Below, piece by piece: positions 1-5,095 of a stretch of DNA of 5,210 nucleotides (positions are counted from its first letter, which is position 1; the number at the start of each line of letters is the position of its first letter). A program made the translations under genes and the position numbers. Origin of the DNA: Planctomycetota bacterium (lineage in GTDB: Bacteria > Planctomycetota > Phycisphaerae > Sedimentisphaerales > Anaerobacaceae); the NCBI GenBank assembly GCA_026386835.1, contig JAPLMV010000190.1, forward strand, positions 1 through 5,210, read 5' to 3'. The notes beneath the pieces were generated by a model. It worked only from the letters and a program-made list of their open reading frames with translations. It searched no databases and was not told the DNA's origin.

Positions 1-1
1 A

Positions 2-1102
2 TGGACAAACCTGAAATCCCGGCATAAAAAGGGACTCCCTGTCAGGATGGGTTGTTGCGGAGCAGCGGGACATTTAAGGATATCAAAAAAAGGAACCCAG
101 CACTTCTATCACGCGGTTGATACCGGATGTAATTATGAACAGGAGTCCAAAGAGCATCTGGAAATCAAATACCAGATATACAAAATCTGTAAATCCGAAC
201 AATGGGAGACGTATGTCGAATTTCCGGCATCGGACCGGACATGGATCTCGGATGTATACGCAATCAAAGATGGCAGGAAAATCGTTTTTGAAATACAAAT
301 CAGTACCATTTCTCCGAATGACCTGGAAGAGAGAGATAAAAAATACCGGAACGAAGGAATTGAATCGTACTGGTTACTGGATAATTTTTTAGAGAGATCA
401 AAGGATTTTGAATCCTGGTATCACTCTCATCTTTACGAAGAAGACGATCGGCCTGGGGAAACAATCCCTTATATCGATCATTCGATATTTGATACAGGTC
501 CTGAAAATCATATTTTCATCACGAAGAGCATCCGAAGTATCGGGTTGTGTGCAAAAAAACAGATGCTTTTCACCACACATAATCCGGAAATTTCCCTCGT
601 GGACTGGATCCGGGAGGTCCTGAACGGAAATTACCAGAAATATCTCGAAGAAACCGCGACTACCTTTCAACGGAAGCGCCGGCTGAAGATCATGGCAGCA
701 CCGTCGCTTATCCAGTTCAGGGATTTTTATGAGAAAATCATCCGTGATAAAACATACAGAGAAAAAGTCGGGTACAATTACCGCATGTTCAAAACGGATA
801 CAACCCTGATGAACGATAAGGCATTGCAAAAAAGGTTCCATGACTTATATTCTGAAATTGAGTGGCTGGAGAATGAATATCGTTCTTTTGTTGCTGAAAG
901 TTATGGATTGTTTACGTGGAAAAAAATTCCGGAGTATGATACCCCAAGGCCTTTTTTCCGGCTCGAATCGGAAGTAAAAATTAAAAAATTACAAGAATGC
1001 GTAACGATGTTCCATCAATGGGAAGCGTCTTTCAATAGTGCATTCAGCAATTTAGAGCAGGAATTCTCTCCCTTTAATAAGACGATGAAGAAAGGGACTT
1101 GA
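2..1102 (+). CDS. CoiA-like PD-(D/E)XK nuclease family protein, 5' end outside the window
   Basis: The product resembles the competence CoiA-like family, which couples a small Cys/His N-terminal segment to a PD-(D/E)XK nuclease fold; its biochemical role outside competence is not settled. The first in-window ATG is at 47, but the frame is open back to position 2. The upstream residues (WTNLKSRHKKGLPVR) run naturally into the family's N-terminal region, so I treat the gene as 5'-partial. Numbering from Met47: a degenerate CG/HFYH segment lies at residues 3-22 (the family has a CPxCG...HFaH element). A helix with H37 and K41 follows. The putative catalytic core has D69 in SDVYA and E82-x-Q84 in FEIQIS, then the family-typical YRNEGIESYWLL at about 100-111. 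Residues 200-351 are a charged, mostly helical tail of unknown function. It ends 68 bases before the convergent hepT stop. The family call is from memory of motifs, not a search. A restriction-type or defence role is possible but unproven. Confidence 0.75.
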   Translation, partial: WTNLKSRHKKGLPVRMGCCGAAGHLRISKKGTQHFYHAVDTGCNYEQESKEHLEIKYQIYKICKSEQWETYVEFPASDRTWISDVYAIKDGRKIVFEIQISTISPNDLEERDKKYRNEGIESYWLLDNFLERSKDFESWYHSHLYEEDDRPGETIPYIDHSIFDTGPENHIFITKSIRSIGLCAKKQMLFTTHNPEISLVDWIREVLNGNYQKYLEETATTFQRKRRLKIMAAPSLIQFRDFYEKIIRDKTYREKVGYNYRMFKTDTTLMNDKALQKRFHDLYSEIEWLENEYRSFVAESYGLFTWKKIPEYDTPRPFFRLESEVKIKKLQECVTMFHQWEASFNSAFSNLEQEFSPFNKTMKKGT

Positions 1103-1170
1103 ACCTGACAAGTATTTCTTACAGGATCTCCTGCCACCCCCTCCCGCGTCCATTGCGATTGCATCTGCAT

Positions 1171-1515
1171 TTACTTTGAACGGGCGTCCAGTTTCCGGAG
1201 AAGTGCAGAAATTTTCGGCTCTACCGCCGGGAGATCCGAAACGATCACATTCCAGACGATTGAATAGTCGATCCTGAAATAGCCATGGATAATCCGGTTG
1301 CGGAGGGCTGCCATATCCCGCCAGGGTATGTCCGGGTTCTCCGATTTGATTCGATCCGGTACATTGTTTGCAGCTTCACCTATCACTTCAATCGCACTCC
1401 GGACCGCATGGGCAAAATAGTCATCATGAACGAGATCATCCAGCGTCCGTTCGTATGCTATCCTTTTCAGGAACACAAATCTCGTCGAGAATATGCCGGA
1501 GGTAAACGGTGTCAT
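1171..1515 (-). CDS. hepT: HepT-like HEPN-domain RNase toxin (DUF86), N-terminus frameshifted
   Basis: HepT toxins are HEPN ribonucleases that act as dimers in the cytoplasm and are silenced by the MntA nucleotidyltransferase. In the 114-residue ORF starting at ATG 1515, the signature RX4HXY is intact (R72, H77, Y79 within RNRIIHGYF). It is flanked by the usual IGEAA, IPWRDMA and VW...DLP segments. The first 13 or so residues do not look like HepT. The expected N-terminus (DDTVYLRHILDEI) is encoded in the neighbouring frame from TTG 1522, which overlaps the mntA stop codon. Removing one base of the T run at 1477-1479 would join the two parts into a normal 116-residue HepT reading DEI-VFLKRIAYERTLDD. 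The gene is therefore either a decayed toxin, a shortened protein started from ATG 1515, or the product of a sequencing error. It lies directly downstream of mntA in the same operon. Family identity is confident; whether it is functional is not. Confidence 0.8.
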   Translation of the reverse strand: MTPFTSGIFSTRFVFLKRIAYERTLDDLVHDDYFAHAVRSAIEVIGEAANNVPDRIKSENPDIPWRDMAALRNRIIHGYFRIDYSIVWNVIVSDLPAVEPKISALLRKLDARSK

Positions 1516-1835
1516 CCTTCAACCCAGATCACCTCTGCTTCTACTCGCGGGCGGATGTACTTGTCTACACCTTCAACGGTGATAAGGTCCACGTTCCGCC
1601 GGAAGAGTACTTCGAGACGATCGGCGAGTCCGACAAAATTCCTGAGCGTTGCATATCCCTCAGCAAAATCAACAAGAACGTCAACGTCGCTCTTCTTGGT
1701 CTGCTCACCGCGGGCGAACGAACCGAATATGCCGATCTTCTTCACGCCGAACTGCGTGCGAATGGCTGGAGCTTCCGCTTCCAGTTTTTTTACGACAGGA
1801 CTTTTGCGCCGCCTTGGCGTGACGAGTTCAGGCAT
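1512..1835 (-). CDS. mntA: MntA-like nucleotidyltransferase antitoxin
   Basis: This 107-residue protein is a minimal nucleotidyltransferase of the DNA polymerase beta type. In characterised MntA/HepT pairs this enzyme adds AMP to the tyrosine of the HEPN toxin's RX4HXY motif and so neutralises it. The diagnostic GSX10DXD motif is present: G38-S39, then D50 and D52 in SDVDVLVDF. A probable third acidic residue is D83 in NVDLI. The N-terminal arm (residues 1-30) is basic and helical. ATG 1835 is preceded by AAGGA at 1845-1849, nine bases away, which supports this start. It is the first gene of a two-gene minus-strand operon and overlaps hepT: its stop shares bases with ATG 1515 (ATGA) and with the alternative TTG at 1522. 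The enzyme has all its expected catalytic residues even though its partner looks frameshifted. I see no sign of truncation. Confidence 0.88.
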   Translation of the reverse strand: MPELVTPRRRKSPVVKKLEAEAPAIRTQFGVKKIGIFGSFARGEQTKKSDVDVLVDFAEGYATLRNFVGLADRLEVLFRRNVDLITVEGVDKYIRPRVEAEVIWVEG

Positions 1836-1872
1836 CCGTTCGTTTCCTTAGTATGGTGTTTGGTGATTCCAG

Positions 1873-1881
1873 TACAATAAG
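1873..1881 (-). promoter_or_regulatory. possible TATA-like promoter of mntA-hepT
   Basis: On the minus strand the box CTTATTGTA lies about 38-46 bases upstream of the mntA ATG. With an archaeal TATA-to-start-site distance of about 26 bases this would give a short leader that contains the AAGGA site. The match to a TATA box is weak, and the call depends on an archaeal host. Confidence 0.25.
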
Positions 1882-2127
1882 CGTGTGGTCAATACCGCGA
1901 GAGGATGAAGTAACCCTCCCGGGAGACCTGCATTCCCCCGACCCCTTTCTCCGTCGGAGCCTTTTCCTCCCTAATAGTTTTCAATGCTCAAAATAGCACT
2001 AATTCGTGAAAAAGCGACACTATTATTTCGGGAATACTTCATTCTGGTACTCATTTGGCTTATCCGGGACCGAATCGACGCAGAAAATCACCGCTAATAG
2101 CACCTAATGGGAGGCAAAACTCAAGGG
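1882..2127. other. intergenic region with no recognisable gene
   Basis: I see no coding sequence with family resemblance here on either strand. The left part is C-rich (1915-1965). A more AT-rich part (about 1970-2060) contains AATAG and CTATT segments that could pair at a distance, but nothing I would call a defined site. It ends in a G-rich run just before the long repeat begins. Confidence 0.5.
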
Positions 2128-2606
2128 GGCTGGGGGGGTAGCATGGTCAGGAGGAAAGGAAGGGCTGTTTTGGGGCCCGGACCGGAGTATCCTCTCGTCG
2201 GACACCGACGTGAATTTCTCGCTTTCTTCCGGACCCCCTCTTCATGCGAAATATCCAGGAGGAACGCCCTATACAAGGGGTGATCTGAGCTGGAACGAGA
2301 CTCATTTTGGGCTTTATTTAGGAAATATAGGGAAATGGAGGCCTATACGTGCCCTGATTCAGGAGGTAGTGAAGTTTGAAAAAAGGTGGGTTTTAAGGTG
2401 TAATTTCAGAGGGGTTGTAAGGGGATTTTTCGTTATGTTGGGATCGTGTTAAAAATTTCACAGCAGGGTTCGCTTGAAATTTTTTTCAACTAAGATCTGC
2501 TCAAAATTTTTCATTCAAAATCCGGTTGAAAATTTTTCGTTCTGGATCCGGCCGGGAAATTTCCGGGCAGATCCTCCCCCCGTCCCTGCTGAAGCCCGGG
2601 GGCTGG
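2128..2606 (+). repeat. long dispersed direct repeat, left copy (copy A)
   Basis: This segment recurs in the same orientation at 3691-4139. Homology starts at GGCTGG (2128 and 3691) and continues through a more diverged block. It then enters a strongly conserved core from CCGGACCCCC (2229 and 3791) to the GGGATCGTGT segment, and ends around GAAAGCCC/GAAGCCC-GGGGG. By eye, roughly nine positions in ten agree across the core. The 80-codon GTG frame at 2210-2452 is broken in the other copy by stop codons (TGA in place of the tryptophan codon after GATCTGAGC, and a TGA near the start). Protein coding is therefore unlikely and the element looks non-coding. No transposase, clear terminal inverted repeats or tRNA similarity were seen. 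A nine-base GGGGGCTGG occurs at both ends (2125-2133 and 2598-2606). Confidence 0.85.
2450..2566 (+). repeat. degenerate tandem array of AAATTT-centred units, five units (copy A)
   Basis: AAATTT occurs at 2453, 2477, 2504, 2530 and 2557, giving spacings of 24, 27, 26 and 27 bases. Flanking bases are also shared: most units read TTGAAA/TCAAAA then TTTTTC, and units 3 and 4 both continue to ATCCGG. The core tends to be palindromic; at 2474-2489 it forms TTGAAA-TTTT-TTTCAA. The array looks like a set of iteron-like or operator-like sites, but no binding protein can be named from the sequence. Confidence 0.65.
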
Positions 2607-2642
2607 CCGGGTCTCACGGGCGGCGGTGTAGCCGTGGGCCGG
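2605..2642 (+). repeat. short GC-rich repeat, first copy
   Basis: A GC-rich segment beginning GGCCGGGTCTC and ending AGCCGTGGGCCGG recurs with small changes and about three bases fewer at 3415-3449. It follows directly on the right end of long-repeat copy A, whereas the other occurrence lies between doc and copy B. A short CACGG/CCGTG pairing is possible inside it. The surrounding GC-rich stretch (2565-2700) holds no convincing gene. Confidence 0.55.
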
Positions 2643-2705
2643 TGCCGGGGGTGGCGCCCCTGCTGGCCGATGTGGGGGGACGGGACACTACCAACGCGAT
2701 CGCTA

Positions 2706-2726
2706 AAAGGGATATCCGGATATTTC
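2706..2726. promoter_or_regulatory. palindromic site ATATCCGGATAT
   Basis: The 12-base sequence at 2712-2723 is a perfect palindrome, set in an AAAAGG...TTTC context. It resembles the longer palindrome at 4156-4175 (same AAAAG, ATATCC and GATATT elements). Both sites lie downstream of a long-repeat copy and upstream of a plus-strand reading frame (2808 and 4196). It could be a binding site for a shared regulator; no direct evidence. Confidence 0.35.
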
Positions 2727-2807
2727 ATTCTCGCACAAAAAAACCAGCAACAGAAACCTAATCATCACTGCCGACCAATACTTGTTTACAATAATCCTAG
2801 ATGTCCT

Positions 2808-2948
2808 ATGAAGCAGGAAAAAATATCCGGTACTGAAAAAAAGGCACCGACAGGACGGGGAGAGGGACTCAACCAAACCGAGCAGAGCATCCTGCAAAAG
2901 TCTACCGAGCGCCACGACAAGGCACTCAGAATCCTCAGCAAGCTCTAA
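2808..2948 (+). CDS. small basic hypothetical protein (46 aa), convergent to doc
   Basis: I do not recognise this ORF. It would encode a 46-residue, Lys/Glu/Gln-rich, probably helical peptide beginning MKQEKISG and ending DKALRILSKL. The frame is open further upstream, but that part lies in the repeat and GC-rich DNA and does not look like protein, so ATG 2808 is the likely start. No Shine-Dalgarno site precedes it; an AT-rich box (TTTACAATAAT) is at 2785-2795. Its TAA stop overlaps the TAG stop of doc on the other strand. The stretch T-G-R-G-E-G-L fits the [S/T]xxxE[G/N] inhibitory motif of small Fic antitoxins (VbhA/YhfG type). However, those partners normally sit upstream on the same strand and act on Fic rather than Doc proteins. 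Reality of the gene is uncertain. Confidence 0.35.
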   Translation: MKQEKISGTEKKAPTGRGEGLNQTEQSILQKSTERHDKALRILSKL

Positions 2949-3313
2949 TTTTCCATCGCTTTTACATGATCCTTAAGCCACTGCTCAATCTCATCAGGCT
3001 CTAATTTGTATGATGCTACCTCCAGCATGAATTCAACGATGGTATCCTCATCCGCTGCAATATAGTATCCCTGCTGACCGAGGACATTTTCCGCAACGAC
3101 AAGTGCAGTCCGTTTATTCCCGTCAACGAATGGGTGTTGTGACCCGATGGCATGCAGAACGGTTGCAGCCTTTCTGAAAATATCCTTAATCTTGTTGACA
3201 CGGAAGACCATGAAATGGAGAGTTGATTCCGACAGGACACCATTGGCACCTTCAAACTTGAGAATAATCTCATCGTGAATCTCGATGATCTTTTCAACGG
3301 TGAGACCAGACAT
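2945..3313 (-). CDS. doc: Doc-type Fic-fold toxin (death-on-curing family)
   Basis: This 122-residue protein has the size of Doc toxins (phage P1 Doc is 126). Doc is a Fic-fold kinase that blocks translation by phosphorylating elongation factor Tu; in an archaeon the target would presumably be the equivalent factor, which is inference. The catalytic motif HPFVDGNKR spans H60-R68, the Doc version rather than the HPFxxGNGR of AMP-transferring Fic enzymes. The N-terminal LTVEKIIEIHDEII and the central IFRKAATVLHAIGSQ helix also fit the family. The frame is open back to 3661, but upstream residues are compositionally unlike the protein and family members start close to the LTxExI segment, so ATG 3313 is preferred. 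No Shine-Dalgarno site is visible. No Phd- or AbrB-like antitoxin lies upstream on its strand; the only nearby small ORF is convergent. The gene sits between two long direct repeats. Confidence 0.85.
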   Translation of the reverse strand: MSGLTVEKIIEIHDEIILKFEGANGVLSESTLHFMVFRVNKIKDIFRKAATVLHAIGSQHPFVDGNKRTALVVAENVLGQQGYYIAADEDTIVEFMLEVASYKLEPDEIEQWLKDHVKAMEN

Positions 3314-3667
3314 GGTATTTTTATCTGTGTTCCGGATCCATGCAAAGCTTCCGCTTTTTTTTTCAGGAAGGGGACCGTGGCCGCCAGGAACCTTGCGTTT
3401 TCCCGGGCGGGTGTGGCCGGTCTCGCGTGGCGGTGCAGCCGTGGGCTGGTTAACATGAGGCGTTTGGCTGGTGCCGGCGTAGGGCAGGTGATGCGGGTGA
3501 AGGCAGTACTGTATCTCAGATAAGCCCGTAAAACGCTCCGTTTTGCAAACGGACAAAGGTGTTTCTGGTTCCCGGGGAAGTGCGTCAACACCTGTGGAAA
3601 ATATCGCAAATATTGGATATTTTGAGGAAATACGCGATTTAATCAGGAAAAAACCTGTCAATTTAGC
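3314..3667. other. non-coding GC-rich spacer between doc and repeat copy B
   Basis: This stretch carries long open frames on the minus strand, but their translations are Pro/Arg/His-rich and show no family resemblance, as expected of GC-rich non-coding DNA. It contains the second copy of the short GC-rich repeat (3415-3449). An AT-rich part follows at about 3598-3625, with an ATATCC-type half-palindrome readable on the minus strand. I see no antitoxin gene for doc here. Confidence 0.5.
3415..3449 (+). repeat. short GC-rich repeat, second copy
   Basis: It matches 2605-2642 in the same orientation, with shared GGCCGG, TCTC, GGCGGTG and AGCCGTGGGC blocks and a few substitutions and gaps. Here it is not attached to a long-repeat copy, so it may be an independent element or a remnant of a third rearranged copy. 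Confidence 0.5.
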
Positions 3668-3690
3668 GGGCTTGCAGCAGCCCCTTTTTT
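3668..3690 (+). terminator. hairpin followed by a T run, just left of repeat copy B
   Basis: GGGCT (3668-3672) can pair with AGCCC (3679-3683) across a six-base loop, followed by C and six T (3685-3690). This has the form of an intrinsic terminator on the plus strand, but no plus-strand gene precedes it closely. It ends exactly where homology to copy A begins, so it may instead be a boundary feature or chance. Confidence 0.3.
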
Positions 3691-4139
3691 GGCTGGATGG
3701 GTAGCACGGTCATGAGGAAAAGAAGGGCTGTTTTGGCGCTCAAACTGGTGATCCCTTTCGTCAGACAAATGAGTGAATTTTTGATTCCTTCCGGACCCCC
3801 TCTTCATGCGAAATATCCAGGAGGAACGCACCCTACATGGGGTGATCTGAGCTGAAACGGGGCTCATTTTGGGCTTTATTTAGGAAATATAGGGAAATGG
3901 AGGCCGATACGTGCCCTGATTCAGGAGGTAGTGAAGTTTGAAAAAAGGTGGGTTTTGGGAGGTGGTTTCAGAGGGGTTGTAAGGGGATTTTTCGTTATGA
4001 TGGGATCGTGTGGAAATTTTATTTCAGGGTCCGCTTGAAATTTTTTTCAACCAAGAGCTGCTCAAAATTTTTCATTCAAAGTCCGGTTGAAAATTTCCGG
4101 GCAGAGCCCCACCCGGTTCTGCGAAAGCCCGGGGGTGGA
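3691..4139 (+). repeat. long dispersed direct repeat, right copy (copy B)
   Basis: This is the second copy of the element at 2128-2606, in the same orientation and about 30 bases shorter. The main difference is the absence of 27 bases that copy A has between two AAATTT sequences. The segments around GGGCTTTATTTAGG, AAATATAGGGAAATGG and GATTCAGGAGGTAGTG are unchanged between copies. The frame at 3948-4151 is not preserved over its full length in copy A (an in-frame TAA interrupts it there), so I do not call it a gene. Copy B ends about 17 bases before the palindrome and promoter-like region of the next gene, and could influence that gene's expression. Confidence 0.85.
4011..4100 (+). repeat. 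degenerate tandem array of AAATTT-centred units, four units (copy B)
   Basis: AAATTT occurs at 4014, 4038, 4065 and 4091, giving spacings of 24, 27 and 26 bases, the same series as in copy A but without the last unit. The hairpin-forming TTGAAA-TTTT-TTTCAA version of the core is retained at 4035-4050. Confidence 0.65.
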
Positions 4140-4145
4140 TGTGGA

Positions 4146-4152
4146 GTATAAT
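4146..4152 (+). promoter_or_regulatory. TATA-like box upstream of the 4196 gene
   Basis: GTATAATG at 4146-4153 lies about 45 bases before the ATG. It is compatible with an archaeal TATA box giving a start site near 4177 and a leader of about 20 bases without a Shine-Dalgarno site, or with a bacterial -10 box. The match is short. Confidence 0.35.
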
Positions 4153-4155
4153 GAA

Positions 4156-4175
4156 AAGAATATCCTGATATTCTT
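4156..4175. promoter_or_regulatory. perfect inverted repeat, probable operator
   Basis: The arms AAGAATATC (4156-4164) and GATATTCTT (4167-4175) are perfect reverse complements separated by CT. The site lies between the TATA-like box and the ATG at 4196, where a bound repressor would block transcription. A weaker relative lies at 2712-2723. Confidence 0.5.
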
Positions 4176-4195
4176 AACAATCAATTTTCATTTCA

Positions 4196-5095
4196 ATGTC
4201 TGATGACAAAATCACGCTCGATAAACTTTTGAGTTTAATCAATGTCATGGATAGCTACAATCCTGATGAGAAACTGGAGTTACGAAATAATTGTGAATAT
4301 GCCATTCAACAATTTGGCGATAATTGGATACAGAATGAAGATAGTCGGAAACATCCATTATGGGGTTTTTTTGGAATGTCCCCTGGAATTTCTGAATTAG
4401 GAGAACTGGGATTAGCGTTAAAAAAACTTCAATCAAAGGAAAATTATTCTGATCTGCTGGAACGACTGCGTTCTTCTGTCAAATTTAACGGAGCCTATTA
4501 TGAGATTATCGCTGGGTATTGGCTCTTGAAATCAGAAATTTCGTTTGAATTTCTTAAGCCAAAAAAGAACGACAAAACGCCGGATATTAAATTCAGTTCA
4601 TCCCAACGTGATCTCATTTTGGAGATCACAACGAAAGAATATTCTGAGGATTATCTTAAGACATTTCAAAACTGTCGAAAGATATCGAATCTTCTATTGC
4701 TCAATTCAAGTGGCTTAAGATATCATGTGAAAAATCACCGGCCATTATTATCACCTTACACTACCGATGATATTTTACAGGCTTGCGAAGTTTTATTAGA
4801 AAAGGCCAAAGTTTCTGGATTTGAAGAATTGCACTTGCAAAAAATAATTGATCTGTATATTTTCCGTGAAGGTAATCAGGAGAAGGTACCGAAAAAAGAT
4901 CGCGTAAATATTTTTAAGATGCCCAAATCTGATGAGTATGCTCGTGTTCGTGGTACAATTCAGAAAAAAGCAAAACAGTTAGGCCAAGATCTGCCCGGGG
5001 TTTTACTGATTTTTGACCCGTTCTTCTGGCCTTCCAGTAAAATTGGATTTTCTACGTCAAAACTCCGGCATGAACTGGAAGAAAAAATATATTGA
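4196..5095 (+). CDS. hypothetical protein with possible PD-(D/E)XK nuclease core
   Basis: I do not recognise this 299-residue protein by name. The N-terminal 95 residues are helical and charged. The middle contains a pattern compatible with a PD-(D/E)XK fold: E103 in GAYYEIIAGYWLL, then TPD with D130, then E143 in LILEITTKE, followed by T145 and K147. The usual ExK lysine is replaced by Thr at that position, so the enzyme may be a variant or inactive. The C-terminal part ends in a hydrophobic GVLLIFDPFFWPSSK segment and a short charged tail. ATG 4196 is the first in-frame start after a TATA-like box and a palindrome; there is no clear Shine-Dalgarno site. Base composition is clearly more AT-rich than the MntA/HepT and spacer DNA to the left, which suggests separate acquisition. 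It overlaps the next gene by 26 bases if that gene starts at 5070, so the two are probably co-transcribed. Confidence 0.7.
   Translation: MSDDKITLDKLLSLINVMDSYNPDEKLELRNNCEYAIQQFGDNWIQNEDSRKHPLWGFFGMSPGISELGELGLALKKLQSKENYSDLLERLRSSVKFNGAYYEIIAGYWLLKSEISFEFLKPKKNDKTPDIKFSSSQRDLILEITTKEYSEDYLKTFQNCRKISNLLLLNSSGLRYHVKNHRPLLSPYTTDDILQACEVLLEKAKVSGFEELHLQKIIDLYIFREGNQEKVPKKDRVNIFKMPKSDEYARVRGTIQKKAKQLGQDLPGVLLIFDPFFWPSSKIGFSTSKLRHELEEKIY

Noticed and set aside
1..27. Short ATG frame at the very start of the window
   Set aside because: It stops after eight codons and overlaps the open CoiA-like frame, so it is a shadow.
1285..1880. Long plus-strand frames opposite hepT and mntA
   Set aside because: They are antisense shadows: the minus-strand frames carry intact MNT and HEPN motifs, and the plus-strand translations have none.
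2210..2452. 80-codon plus-strand frame inside repeat copy A
   Set aside because: Copy B has stop codons at equivalent places (soon after the start and in place of the Trp codon), and the start would be GTG without a ribosome site. The translation shows no family resemblance.
2450..2566. CRISPR array
   Set aside because: Period is only about 26 bases with a short degenerate core and related rather than unique spacers, and there are no cas genes apart from a generic RecB/Cas4-like fold at the edge.
2128..2606. Insertion sequence or MITE with terminal inverted repeats
   Set aside because: The ends of both copies were compared and show no convincing inverted repeats, and there is no transposase in either copy.
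2597..2660. G-quadruplex-forming G runs
   Set aside because: Several GGG runs are present, but the loops are uneven and one is long, as expected by chance in very GC-rich DNA. There is no nearby promoter to give it meaning.
3314..3661. N-terminal extension of Doc to position 3661 on the minus strand
   Set aside because: The extension is Pro/Arg/His-rich, unlike the toxin body, and Doc proteins start close to the LTxExI segment. ATG 3313 gives a normal length.
3948..4151. Frame in copy B giving KFFSTK..SKFFIQ, also readable in copy A
   Set aside because: The shared peptide comes from the AAATTT array. The unit length of about 26 is not a multiple of three, and an in-frame TAA interrupts the frame upstream in copy A.
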